From contig CAVRIA010000012.1 of assembly GCA_963721115.1 (NCBI GenBank), positions 62,001 through 126,000 on the forward strand: DNA of 64,000 nucleotides. The letters are read 5' to 3'. Positions 51,278 through 60,065 of the stretch are shown here, piece after piece. The position numbers and the translations under genes are program-made. Every line of letters starts with the position of its first letter. Within the stretch, counting starts at the first letter, position 1. The stretch is from CAVRIA01 sp963721115 (GTDB lineage Bacteria; Desulfobacterota; Binatia; HRBIN30; CADEER01). The notes under the pieces are model-generated. The model did not search any database. It worked only from the letters and a program-made list of their open reading frames with translations, and was not told the DNA's origin.

Positions 51278-53548
51278 ATGACTCGAAGAGAAGCGATGCG
51301 CACGAATCCGATCTTTCGGGGCGGGCTTCTCGCCATCCCCGTCGTGTTTGCCGTGCTGGCTGCTGGATGCGGAGACGGGTCGGACAGCCCGGATGTCCTG
51401 TCGATGGAGGAAGGCGCCGCGCGTGCCGTCTCGGAGCGGTTCCTGGCCGAGAACCCGACCCTTTCGCTCCAGCCCGGACACATCGCGATCATGCAGCTGG
51501 AAGCGGCTGGAACGCACGATGGTGACACGGGCGAGGAAGAAGGAGTGGACGTCGTCTCGTATTACTTCGACGTCGAGACCGAGCTGACGGTCTCCATCGA
51601 CGAGAACGCCGAGCAGCTCGGCCACCTGGTGGTCAGCGACGGGGCGGGTTTCCTCGAGTTGGAGGTCGAGAGGGGCGGCAGGCAGGTCGTCCTCGTCGAG
51701 CCCGGTCGGCATACGATCGAGCTGCATCACGCTCACAAGTCGGATCCCACGGCACCGGCGCAGGTGATCTTCCTGCGGCCGGAGCCCGCGACGGCGGAAG
51801 CAAGCTTCGGGCGCGGCGCCCAGGTGGCGGCCAACGTCGCGAAGATCAAGGCCGGCCAGGATTGCAAGAAGTGTGACTTCTCCAACAGCAATCTGAGCGG
51901 CATGAAGTTCGACGGCCTCGATCTGAGCGACTGCCTTCTTCACGACGCCCAGCTCAGCGGGACGTCGTTCGCCTGCGCCACGATGCCGCGCTGCCAGTTG
52001 CAGCCGTCCGGGAAGGGTCCGCTGGCCCAGCAAGTGAACGTCGTCTTCGATGGAGCCAATCTGGTCGGGTCGCGCTTCGACGGGATCGAGATATTCGGCG
52101 GCGAATTCAAACCGGCCTTGTGTCGAGAAGGCACCACGCCGACCCGGCTCGACGGCAGCACGTGGGGCTCGGGAACGTCGCAGAGCAGTCCGACAATTCT
52201 GGGTGGCGGCAACTTCACGGGGAGTAGCCTCGTCGGCGCAAGCTTCGTGAACACGGTCATTGACCGCGTCATCTTCGACGGCGCCGACCTCACGATGGCC
52301 GTCTTCTCGATCGACGGCGGCGACCTTCGCTTCACCAACGCCAAGCTGGTGGAAACCGACATGAGCGGCGCGAAGCTGATGGGAAGCACGACCTTCGCCG
52401 GGGCTACGCTGGCGGACGTCAAAATGGAAGATGCCGACTTCAGCGGCGCGTCCTTCGTCGGCGCCGAGATGTCCGGCAGCCTCTTCGCGGGCGCCGTCCT
52501 CGACGACGCCGACTTTTCCGGAGTCGACTTCAAAGGTGTCGAGATCGCGCAGGCGGATCTGTCCGGCGCGATCCTGTCTGCCGACACGAGCTTTGCGGGA
52601 GCGACGTTGACGAACGGCGTGGACAGCGGCGTCAATCTCGCTTGTGATGCCGAGGCGATGCGCGGCGGTTGCCTGCTGTCGAGCATTCCGGACCAGTTCA
52701 AGGGTGCCGATCTCTCCTTTGCGAACCTGAACGGAGTCGATCTGGAAGCGGCCGACCTCTCGTGCGTTCAAGTGGACGACCAGCAGCGGTGCGCCAAACT
52801 GAACAACGCGCACCTTGTCGGCGCCAACCTGAATTTCGCCGACCTGCATGGCGCCGAGATGAAAGGCGCCTTCCTCGGGGTGGCGAAGGACTCCGGAGCA
52901 GCCGCGGCGACCTTGCGCGGCGCGTTCATGATCAATATCGACCTCAGTGATGCCGATCTGCGGTCCGTCGATCTCAGCAACGCTCATCTCTACGGCGACG
53001 GACAGAGCACCCTTCTGGTCGGCACCCAGCTCGACGATGCGGATCTGTCCGGCGCCATCTGTTCGGGCACCAAGTTCACCACCGCAAGCCTCACCAACAC
53101 CGTCTTCAACGGCGCCCAGCTCGTCAACACGAGCTTCGACGGCGCCGACCTGGCCAACGCCAAGCTCGACTCGGCTTATCTTCAGGGCGCCGACTTCTCC
53201 ACCGCGGCGAACGTCATCGGCGCTTCGCTCAGCAACGCCGCGGTATCGACGATGCCCGGCACGTGGACCTTCACCGAACAGGACCTGACTTCATATACGT
53301 ACGAGTTTGGCCCTACAATGCTCGGAGAGTTCGCTCTCAGCAACGAGGTCACCTGTCCCGACGATACCCGCGGACCCTGCACCGGCGCGAAGCTGATACC
53401 GGTGAACATGGGCCCGAACCCGCCCATTCCCGCATGCGTCGCCGTCAGCAAGTTCTGTTATGACAATTGTCTGCCGACGTTCGATTGTCGCACCGACTGT
53501 CAAACCTGGACGTGTCCCAACGCCACGTGTGCGAGCTGCGACCAATGA
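51278..53548 (+). CDS. Pentapeptide-repeat lipoprotein
   Basis: 756 residues from ATG 51278 (site GGAAGGAG). The earlier in-frame start at 51239 overlaps the preceding gene. A lipobox LAAGC gives a lipoprotein. Residues ~200-660 carry dozens of A(D/N)LxxX pentapeptide units (DFSNSNLSGMKF, GADLTMAVFS, SFDGADLANAKL), which form a right-handed square beta-helix. The C-terminus is Cys-rich (CYDNCLPTFDCRTDCQTWTC), unusual for the family. Pentapeptide proteins often act as structural or protective scaffolds. The role here is unknown. Confidence 0.85.
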   Translation: MTRREAMRTNPIFRGGLLAIPVVFAVLAAGCGDGSDSPDVLSMEEGAARAVSERFLAENPTLSLQPGHIAIMQLEAAGTHDGDTGEEEGVDVVSYYFDVETELTVSIDENAEQLGHLVVSDGAGFLELEVERGGRQVVLVEPGRHTIELHHAHKSDPTAPAQVIFLRPEPATAEASFGRGAQVAANVAKIKAGQDCKKCDFSNSNLSGMKFDGLDLSDCLLHDAQLSGTSFACATMPRCQLQPSGKGPLAQQVNVVFDGANLVGSRFDGIEIFGGEFKPALCREGTTPTRLDGSTWGSGTSQSSPTILGGGNFTGSSLVGASFVNTVIDRVIFDGADLTMAVFSIDGGDLRFTNAKLVETDMSGAKLMGSTTFAGATLADVKMEDADFSGASFVGAEMSGSLFAGAVLDDADFSGVDFKGVEIAQADLSGAILSADTSFAGATLTNGVDSGVNLACDAEAMRGGCLLSSIPDQFKGADLSFANLNGVDLEAADLSCVQVDDQQRCAKLNNAHLVGANLNFADLHGAEMKGAFLGVAKDSGAAAATLRGAFMINIDLSDADLRSVDLSNAHLYGDGQSTLLVGTQLDDADLSGAICSGTKFTTASLTNTVFNGAQLVNTSFDGADLANAKLDSAYLQGADFSTAANVIGASLSNAAVSTMPGTWTFTEQDLTSYTYEFGPTMLGEFALSNEVTCPDDTRGPCTGAKLIPVNMGPNPPIPACVAVSKFCYDNCLPTFDCRTDCQTWTCPNATCASCDQ

Positions 53549-53595
53549 GGGTTCGGAAACTCACGAGATGCGGAGTCGGCAAGGAGATGAAGAGA

Positions 53596-55062
53596 ATGCG
53601 AGACCAACGAAAGCCCACTCCCGGAACCACCACCATCAGCCGCCGGAATTTGCTCCGCACCGGGCTCACCGTCGCCGCCCTCGCCGGCACCGGCGTCTCC
53701 ACCCGCGCGATTGCGACCGATGCCGAGACACCGGACCCAGCGCCGGGGGAAAAGCCTCCCTACGTTCCCCGGCCGAACAGTCCTCAGTACACGTTGCCGA
53801 TCGGGCCTACGACGTTGAACCCGGATGGCAAGAAGAACGTCGACGGCATCGTCGCCGGGGGATCCTATCCCGGACGCGAGATCCGCGTTCGCGAGGGCGA
53901 CCTCGTGCGGCTACAGGTGGAGAACCACTTGACCGATCAGGCGACGACACTGCACTGGCACGGCTTGTTGTTGCCGGCGGGGATGGACGGCGTGCCGGAC
54001 GTCTCGAACGCCCCGATTCCGGCGCAGCAGTTCTATGTCTACGAGTATCCCCTGCGCCAGAGCGGCACCTACTGGTACCACTCGCACGTCGGCTTCCAGG
54101 AGCAGATCGGCCTTGCCGGACCCTTGATCATCGAGGCGAAGGACGAGCCGCTGCAGGTGGATCACGACGCCGTCGTCATGTTGACCGACTGGTTGTACGA
54201 GTCGCCGTACAAAGCATTCGAGAAGCTGCGCAGCGGCGAGAGCAAAGCAAAAGACGTCGGGACGGGACCCGATCTGGCAGATATCACCTACGACGCATTT
54301 CTCCTCAACGGGCGCAGCAATCAGAATCCGTGGACCTTCGTCGCGCGCCCGGGCGAGAGGATTCGCCTGCGCATCATCAATGCGGGCGCCTCGACCTACT
54401 TTCGCGTCATGCTCGACGGTCACCCACTCGAGATCACGCACGCCGACGGTCTCGCCGTGCAGCCGGTGGTCGTCGACGAAGTTCTCATGGGAATGGCGGA
54501 GTGCTACGACGCTGTCGTCCGCCTGTCGGAGTCGGGCAGCTATACCCTGCGCGCAATCTCGCAAAGCGGATCCGGACAAGCGATCGGTGTCCTGCACACG
54601 CCAGACGTGAAGCCCGCAGCGAATCTCGACCTGCCCAAGCCGCAGGGACGAGCCTTGAGTTACGCGGACCTGCGCGCGGTCGCGCCGACGACTCTGCCGG
54701 CTGGCGACCAACGTCGCTTCGAGCTCGCCCTCGAGGGCAACATGGCGAAGTACATCTGGATGATCAACGGGCAGGTGTATCCCAAGGCCGACCCGCTCGT
54801 GATCCGCCGCGGCGAGCAGGTGAAGATCGACCTGGTGAACAAGACGATGATGTGGCACCCCATGCACCTGCACGGTCACTACTTCCGTGTCCTTCAGGGC
54901 GCCGGAGAGCTCGCCCCGCTCAAGCACACGGTCAACGTCGCCCCCAAGGAAACGGTCCGCATCGAGTTCACGGCCGACAACCCGGGACGATGGATCTTCC
55001 ACTGCCACAACCTCTACCACCTCGATGCCGGCATGGCGCGGGTGTTCGAGTACGTCGTTTGA
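53596..55062 (+). CDS. Tat-exported multicopper oxidase (laccase/CopA-type)
   Basis: 488 residues from ATG 53596, which has AAGGAG 9 bases upstream; an ATG at 53545 that overlaps the preceding stop is an alternative. A Tat motif SRRNLLRTGL gives export. All four copper-ligand motifs are present: HWHG (His120, 122), HSH (162, 164), HPMHLHGH (421-428) and HCHNLYHLDAGM (His469, Cys470, His471, His475). The axial residue is Met480. The enzyme should oxidise phenols, metal ions or similar donors with O2. It is the last gene of the operon of the wHTH-AAA regulator. Its substrate is not visible. Confidence 0.93.
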   Translation: MRDQRKPTPGTTTISRRNLLRTGLTVAALAGTGVSTRAIATDAETPDPAPGEKPPYVPRPNSPQYTLPIGPTTLNPDGKKNVDGIVAGGSYPGREIRVREGDLVRLQVENHLTDQATTLHWHGLLLPAGMDGVPDVSNAPIPAQQFYVYEYPLRQSGTYWYHSHVGFQEQIGLAGPLIIEAKDEPLQVDHDAVVMLTDWLYESPYKAFEKLRSGESKAKDVGTGPDLADITYDAFLLNGRSNQNPWTFVARPGERIRLRIINAGASTYFRVMLDGHPLEITHADGLAVQPVVVDEVLMGMAECYDAVVRLSESGSYTLRAISQSGSGQAIGVLHTPDVKPAANLDLPKPQGRALSYADLRAVAPTTLPAGDQRRFELALEGNMAKYIWMINGQVYPKADPLVIRRGEQVKIDLVNKTMMWHPMHLHGHYFRVLQGAGELAPLKHTVNVAPKETVRIEFTADNPGRWIFHCHNLYHLDAGMARVFEYVV

Positions 55063-55202
55063 GTCGCTGGTTCCACCTGGGCCAGGCAAATGTGTCCACG
55101 GAGTGGCGGGTACGCCGAGATCCTGCAGCGCCATCATGTCGACCTGCCGCGACTCCGACCGATACGGCTGCGTCGACGCCGACGAACACTCCGCTCGGTT
55201 TG

Positions 55203-55556
55203 ATGGACCTGGGGTTGACGGTGGTGGACCTCGACGCGGGGCTGGAGTGGGTGAAGACCGACGACGCCGATGGGCTCACCGACAAAGACAACCGATACAA
55301 CTGGTCGGCGACCGGCGAAGCTCGGGACGGCACTGTCTTCACGGAGTACCTCGCCGGCCTCAACGGCGCGCCTTACGCGGGGCACCGGGACTGGCGATTG
55401 CCGAGCAGCGGTGGGCGGCCCTACGTAGGCGGCCCGTCCGGTGAAATGGCAGAGCTCGAGAGCATCTTGACCTGTCCGCCTCCGTACAACGGTACGACTT
55501 GCGTTGGTTCCCCGCCGTTCATCGACCCGATGTTCGGCCCTACCGCACTACAGGGG
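55203..55556 (+). pseudogene. Lcl (DUF1566)-domain fragment
   Basis: In one frame the sequence reads MDLGLTVVDLDAGLEWVKTDD, NRYNWSATGEARDGTVFTEYLAGLN, YAGHRDWRLPSSGGRPYVGG and a final FIDPMFGPT. This is the ordered set of DUF1566/Lcl C-terminal domain motifs (GLxW, NxYxW, F...LN, GHxDWRLPS). The upstream N-terminus (Thr/Pro-rich) and the downstream end are cut off, so it is a stub of a surface protein. Confidence 0.72.
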
Positions 55557-55603
55557 AGGTGCCGGTCCGCTTGCGCCGGCACGTCCATAGCTCGACTCTA
55601 GAG

Positions 55604-55620
55604 TACAATTGTGCATACAA
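55604..55620 (+). promoter_or_regulatory. Candidate brnT promoter/operator
   Basis: TACAAT (55604-55609) resembles a -10 box, and an 8-bp palindrome ACAATTGT (55605-55612) overlaps it. BrnA-type antitoxins bind operators near the toxin start. The -35 is poor. Confidence 0.35.
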
Positions 55621-55627
55621 GGAGCCA

Positions 55628-55891
55628 GTGGAAGTCGAATGGGACCGACGCAAGGCTGCATCAAACAGAAGAAAACACGGAGTGGACTTCGCAGACGCCG
55701 TATCGGTGCTCGAAGACCCGTTCGCGGTGACGATCGAGGATGACTCGAGCGAAGAAGAACGGTTCGTGACGATCGGGAGCGACGTGCTGGGAAGGATCCT
55801 CGTCGTCGCCTACGCGTTGAAGGGAGCGCACATCCGCATGATCTCTGCGCGGAAGGCGACACCGAGGGAGCGACGGGAGTACGAGGAGTAG
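55628..55891 (+). CDS. brnT: BrnT-family toxin, third module
   Basis: 87 residues from GTG 55628. Motifs: VEWDRRKAASNRRKHGVDFADA, then EDPFAVTIEDDSSEEERFVTIG, RILVVAYALKGAHIRMISARKATPRERREYE. This is the BrnT fold with the basic C-terminus. An AAGGAG site is close by (3-base spacer). It belongs to a lineage different from the duplicated pair at 22.6/26.4 kb. The BrnA-like gene follows after 4 bases. Confidence 0.85.
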   Translation: MEVEWDRRKAASNRRKHGVDFADAVSVLEDPFAVTIEDDSSEEERFVTIGSDVLGRILVVAYALKGAHIRMISARKATPRERREYEE

Positions 55892-55895
55892 CTCG

Positions 55896-56156
55896 ATGAA
55901 GAACGAATACGATTTCAGCAAGGGTAAACGCGGTGCCGTGATCCCCGTCCCGCGCGGAAAGACGCGGATCACCATTCGACTCGACGACGACATTCTCGAT
56001 TGGTTCCGCACCAAGGTTCATGCCGCCGGGGGAGGAAGCTATCAGACGCTCATCAACCACGCGCTGCGCAAGCACATCGAGCACGAGGAAGAGCCGCTCG
56101 AGGAAACCCTACGGCGCGTATTGAGGGAGGAGCTGCCGAAGAGACGCTCCGCCTGA
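55896..56156 (+). CDS. brnA: BrnA-family antitoxin, third module
   Basis: 86 residues. The core KTRITIRLDDDILDWFRTKVHAAGGGSYQTLINHALRKHI is the RHH antitoxin unit typical of BrnA, and the acidic C-terminal helix (EEEPLEETLRRVLREEL) should cover the toxin. It is intact, unlike the copies at 22.2 kb (frameshifted) and 26.2 kb (orphaned). Confidence 0.88.
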   Translation: MKNEYDFSKGKRGAVIPVPRGKTRITIRLDDDILDWFRTKVHAAGGGSYQTLINHALRKHIEHEEEPLEETLRRVLREELPKRRSA

Positions 56157-56419
56157 ACGCCGGCCCTACTGCACACCGCGGCCAAGAGTTCCGTCGGTCA
56201 TTCACGCGCGAATTCCTCGGCTGAATGGATCGCCACGACGGCCTCTTTGTGGATTCCGGCCGCCCACCGACGGGACATACGGCCCCAGTTTTGCGCCCGA
56301 AATCGCGAGCGTAGCGTAAGCGAGAAAATGAGGTCGGAAAACGCGCCCGAAGCTAATGATTTCAGGCCCTTCCGCTGGTCAGACCACGGAGCGGCGCCGC
56401 AGGCACCAGTCGGTCGACT

Positions 56420-57778
56420 TCAGCCATTTCGCGGACCGGGGACGTCCTCCCAGCGCAGGGGCGCTGCGGCAACCTCGCCCGACGTCAGTGTGGCTACCCA
56501 AGGCCAGCCGGCGGTAGTGATGTACCAGGCGTCACGCGCCTCATCGTGCACGATCTCGGCCGCGTGCGCTTCGAGGCGGGTGAGCAGGGACGGGCTGCGA
56601 TCGCGGCCCCGATAGGTCCCGAACTCGTACGGGTTATCGGCGTGGAAGACGAGCGTATCGTTGTACGACGGCGGATCGAGCCAAACGCGAAAGGGGAGCA
56701 GCAAGGCCGGCCAGAAGAACGAATCGTTGTTGTACGTGAGCCACAGATAGAAACGATCGTGATGGGTGACCACGGTCGGAGACTCCATGGAAGAGACGAT
56801 GGCGTTGCGCTCGCTTCCCCATGCTCCTCGAAGCGCGGTGCCGATGTACTGCCAGCCCTCGAGGTCGAAGGACTGGTAGACGTCGATGCGCGAGAAGTAA
56901 GCCCCGCGGGCCGTGGCGTAGAGGAGCCACTGGTCCTCGGCGACGCGAATGACCGAGGCGTCACGAAAAAACTTGTGGAACGGGGCTTCCATCACGACGT
57001 GGCGGTCCTGCCAGTCGATCCCGTCTGGCGACGACATCCGGTGCAGGCGATGCGGCGACCAGAACAGATGATACGTGCCGCCGTCGGCGATTACGTACGG
57101 CGCCCATGCCAACTCGCCGAAGTCCGCTACGGGCGGAGCTTCCTGCATGAGAGATTGCAGCGGGAAGTCCCGGCTGATCCCGACGGCGAAGTGCTTCTCC
57201 TTGGCGTAGTTTCCGCGGCCCTTGGCAGTGATTCCGGTGAGCCGCCACTCCCCGTGGGCGTCCTGAAAGATGCAGTGGTCATTGACGTAGTCACCCGCCG
57301 CCGCCGGGCGGAAGATCGGCCGCCAGCTGCCGGCGATCCGAGGCAAGTACACGGGAGAAGCGCCACGGCGCGGCTCGACGTTGGCTTCGCCGAGCAGGCG
57401 TGGCGGACCTCCGCCCAGAGGCTCGGCCCAGACGCGATAGCGACCCGCATCCCTCACGAGCTGAGAGCCGAACCGCGGCCGCGCAACCATCTGCCAGCCG
57501 CCTCCCGTCTCTCGCTCGACGCGATAACCTTCGCCTTCCGGATCGGCGATCCATCCGAGATGCGCCCACCCGATGCCGATGGCGATTCGCACCCCGTAGC
57601 GTTCCTGTCGCTGCCGCACCTCCCGGCGCGGGATCGAGCCGTAGAAGTCCGTTCGCAGGGGCCACTCGACGTAGAGGCGCACCAGGATTTCTATCAGCAG
57701 CCAGAGCCCAAGGAGGGTGGCTGCGGCGCTGCCTACGACCCAAGTCACGTGAAGAACGGTGTGCAAGAGAGCGGACAC
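56420..57778 (-). CDS. Membrane-anchored five-bladed propeller glycosidase-like protein (GH43/GH32-type)
   Basis: 452 residues with one N-terminal transmembrane helix (residues ~12-35, VVGSAAATLLGLWLLIEILV). After a ~110-residue stretch, the segment NDHCIFQDAHGEWRLTGI carries the Asp of the GH43/32/68 clan blade 1. Later blades have WAPYVIADGGTYHLFWSPHR, FFRDASVIRVAEDQWLLYATA and ESPTVVTHHDRFYLWLTYNND. The set resembles families that cut arabinan, fructan or related glycans. The general acid (Glu) may be the ESP segment. Substrate unknown. The protein would sit in the inner membrane with its domain outside. Confidence 0.75.
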   Translation of the reverse strand: MSALLHTVLHVTWVVGSAAATLLGLWLLIEILVRLYVEWPLRTDFYGSIPRREVRQRQERYGVRIAIGIGWAHLGWIADPEGEGYRVERETGGGWQMVARPRFGSQLVRDAGRYRVWAEPLGGGPPRLLGEANVEPRRGASPVYLPRIAGSWRPIFRPAAAGDYVNDHCIFQDAHGEWRLTGITAKGRGNYAKEKHFAVGISRDFPLQSLMQEAPPVADFGELAWAPYVIADGGTYHLFWSPHRLHRMSSPDGIDWQDRHVVMEAPFHKFFRDASVIRVAEDQWLLYATARGAYFSRIDVYQSFDLEGWQYIGTALRGAWGSERNAIVSSMESPTVVTHHDRFYLWLTYNNDSFFWPALLLPFRVWLDPPSYNDTLVFHADNPYEFGTYRGRDRSPSLLTRLEAHAAEIVHDEARDAWYITTAGWPWVATLTSGEVAAAPLRWEDVPGPRNG

Positions 57779-58198
57779 GGTCTCTTACTACCACGCGATT
57801 GACGGACGCTGTTTGCAACGCCCAGAAATTGACCCACCCTGGGGGGAAATAACGCTGAAAAATTGACCCACCTCCCAGGCCGGTTGACGGTTCTCGATCG
57901 TTCTCCTCGTTAGGTCGGATTCTCGATGGTTGGTCATTCGCAGTGGGTGCGGGAAACACGGAGGGAGCCCGAAGGGCGACCGGAGGTTCCCGGGCCGCGG
58001 CGCGATTTCGGGGGTGGCGGGCTGTCGTGGACGCGTTCGAGGCGATGGCGCCCGACAGGATCCGACTCGAAGTGGGGAGAGGGGGCCTATACGGCCTATC
58101 CGCTCCGAGCCCCCGGCAAGGGAGAAGGTTTGGTCGGGGGCATTGAGAGGATCGCGAAGCGCACCCAATTCTCGAACGAGCGTGCGGCGGGTCTCAGG
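57779..58198. other. Intergenic stretch with paired direct repeats
   Basis: No gene. It contains two copies of AAATTGACCCACC (57826-57838, 57860-57872). The rest is unremarkable. Confidence 0.5.
57826..57872. repeat. Two direct copies of a 13-bp motif
   Basis: AAATTGACCCACC occurs twice with 21 bases between. Such spaced copies resemble transposase-end multiple repeats of IS21-type elements, but no transposase is near; call it only a repeat. Confidence 0.5.
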
Positions 58199-58543
58199 CT
58201 AGTGGTCGTGTCCGGGCGGACGGCAGGCGAGGTCGAGGACGCGCGTATCGAGGTCGGCGGGCGTGCAGAGGCCCTTGCGTTCGAGCAGCCGCTCCAACGC
58301 CGCCCGCCAGCGCTCGTAGTACGACCATTCCGCGCTCGGCCGGTTGCTCTCTTCCCAGGCGCGGATCTCGTCGATCAGCAGCTGGCGGAACTCCTCCCAC
58401 TCGAACAGGCCGCGGCGGTGCAGGGACATGGTGAGCCCGAACAGGCGGCTCTCCCACGGAGCGGCGAAGACCAGCTCGCCGTTGCGGCGCGGCGGAGCGG
58501 CGGGACCGTCGACGTCGAGCGGTGCGCCGCGCGCGTCACCCAT
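58199..58543 (-). CDS. Nitrile hydratase accessory protein (P14K-like)
   Basis: 114 residues. The sequence ELVFAAPWESRLFGLTMSLHRRGLFEWEEFRQLLIDEI, then YYERWRAALERLLERKGL, resembles the beta subunit N-terminal half and the small activator proteins that load cobalt into nitrile hydratase. The start overlaps the alpha gene's stop by 8 bases. The gene order beta-alpha-accessory is that of cobalt-type nitrile hydratase operons. Confidence 0.85.
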   Translation of the reverse strand: MGDARGAPLDVDGPAAPPRRNGELVFAAPWESRLFGLTMSLHRRGLFEWEEFRQLLIDEIRAWEESNRPSAEWSYYERWRAALERLLERKGLCTPADLDTRVLDLACRPPGHDH

Positions 58544-59153
58544 CGGCGGCCGCCCGATTCTTCACCCGCGCCACTCCGATCATTGCATCGCGCGTGACCA
58601 GGGCAGCGAGCTGCTCCTGCGACAAGGACTCGGTACCCGCCGGCCTCTCGGGCAGCACCAGGTAGCGCACCTCGGCGCTCGAGTCCCAGACGCGAATCTC
58701 GATCTCGTCCGGCAGGGAGAGTCCCATCTCGGCGAGCAGCGCGCGCGGCTCGCGCACCACGCGCGAGCGGTACGCCGGCGATTTGTACCAAGCCGGCGGC
58801 AGGCCGAGGACCGGCCACGGGTAGCAGGAGCACAGGCTACAGACGACCACGTTGTGTACGCGCGGCGAGTTCTCCAGCGCGCGGATCACGCTGCCCTCGC
58901 GCCCGCCGTAGCCGAGCTCGGCGATGGCGGCGGTCGCGTCGCTCAGCAGCCGCCGCTTGTAGTCCGGGTCGACCCAGGCGCGTGCGACGACGCGAGCACC
59001 GTTCATCGGGCCGACGTCCTCTTCGTAGTAACGCACGATCTCGTCCACCGCGGCCGGATCGATCACGCCCTTCTCGACCAGAATCGCCTCCAGCGCCTCG
59101 ACGCGCAGGGCGAGCTCGTCATCGGAATGCGAATGGCCGTGCCCGTCGCTCAT
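58536..59153 (-). CDS. nthA: Nitrile hydratase alpha subunit
   Basis: 205 residues from ATG 59153, overlapping the beta stop (ATGA). The metal-binding motif VCSLCSCYPW has Cys105, Cys108 and Cys110; the two last Cys are normally oxidised. The Tyr after CSC fits a cobalt-type enzyme, whereas iron types have Thr there, although the Ser in CSLC is more usual in iron types. The N-terminus has a His/Asp run (GHGHSHSDDE). The enzyme turns nitriles into amides in the cytoplasm. No amidase gene is in the window. Confidence 0.93.
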   Translation of the reverse strand: MSDGHGHSHSDDELALRVEALEAILVEKGVIDPAAVDEIVRYYEEDVGPMNGARVVARAWVDPDYKRRLLSDATAAIAELGYGGREGSVIRALENSPRVHNVVVCSLCSCYPWPVLGLPPAWYKSPAYRSRVVREPRALLAEMGLSLPDEIEIRVWDSSAEVRYLVLPERPAGTESLSQEQLAALVTRDAMIGVARVKNRAAADG

Positions 59154-59798
59154 GCCGGCTCCAGGTAGGGCTCGAAGAGATCGAGGTGGAACGCCGTGCC
59201 CGGCTCGGCGCCCTCGCCCCACAGCTCCGCGGCAGCGAAGCGGACGGTGTAGAGGTACTGCGGGTTCTCGCCGCGGCCGTGCGCGTTGTCGTCCGGGTAG
59301 ACCATCGCCTCGTGGACGTGCACGACGGTCCCGCACCGGCAGCGTGCATACCCCGGCAGGCGCGTGTGACCGGCGGGTTGGTGATTGCGGGTGCGCACGC
59401 TCTGCCCGTCGTGAAAGACCGGGGCGCGCTCGACCTCGCGCACGTAGTCGCGCGCCGGCGGCGGGATCCACGCGGGCGTGCCCGCGCGCGGGCTCGTCTC
59501 GAGCGCCGCTTTCTGCGCTCCCGTCCGGCCTTTCGATCTCGCCCGGCGCCAAGACGCCGAAAGCCATCAGTCCATGCTCGAGGGCGGCGAGCCAACGCCC
59601 GTAGTATCCCTGCCGCAGATAAGTGACCGGGTCGAGCCGTTCGATCGAGTAGCGACCGGCATCGATGTTGTCGCCGGGCATGGTCTGCACCATGCCGAAC
59701 ACGCGCGCCTCCCAACGACGTTGAAAGACTGGCTCGTCCTTTGCGATCTCGACCCGCCCGAAGCCGTGCATGCCGCCCATGTCGTGAATGCCGTTCAT
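59150..59798 (-). CDS. nthB: Nitrile hydratase beta subunit, one frameshift
   Basis: ATG 59798 gives MNGIHDMGGMHGFG, the classic beta N-terminus, followed by FQRRWEARVFGMVQTM and TYLRQGYYGRWLAALEHGL. At ~59520 the frame changes by one base (length 3n+1), and the second half (APVFHDGQSVRTRN, TRLPGYARCRCG, ENPQYLYTVRFAAAELWG, DLFEPYLEPA) continues in another frame to the stop at 59150. All beta-subunit blocks are present, so an assembly error is more likely than true loss. Confidence 0.85.
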
Positions 59799-59833
59799 CG
59801 CCCGTGTCGCGATTCTGCCACGGCAGTCGGAAA

Positions 59834-59941
59834 ATGAGAAACTCCACTTTCACGTTGAAGATGATCTGGCATCTCCACAACCAGCTCGGAATCCCCGCCG
59901 AGTCGCTCGTCCGGCCGCCCGAGGAGACCGAGGCCGCGTGA
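59834..59941 (+). pseudogene. HigA-type antitoxin C-terminal stub
   Basis: 35 codons from ATG 59834. TLKMIWHLHNQLGIPAESLVRP is the C-terminal helix region of HigA/XRE-type antitoxins (KRPLTLKMI..LHxxLGIPAESL). The helix-turn-helix part and any toxin partner are absent. Confidence 0.65.
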
Positions 59942-60065
59942 ACAGGCCCAGCGCGCCGGAAGCGACGGCCGGCCCTTCATCGCGCGCGCCGGCGGCTCTT
60001 TGACAGAGCTTCCCCGGACCGGGCAGATTGTCGCCGCGAAGCGCTGCTCGGAAATCGGGGGGAAG

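Larger units (their letters stand above)
55063..55627. other. Stretch with an Lcl-domain stub
   Basis: Only the Lcl fragment (55203-55556) and a brnT promoter region are recognisable. Confidence 0.6.

Noticed and set aside
51191..52987. 598-residue minus-strand frame
   Set aside because: Its periodic pattern is the reverse image of the pentapeptide repeats in the real gene.
53460..55601. 713-residue plus-strand frame overlapping the oxidase
   Set aside because: Up to ~55100 it is an Arg-rich shadow of the multicopper oxidase; only the last ~130 residues (Lcl fragment) are real and are listed separately.
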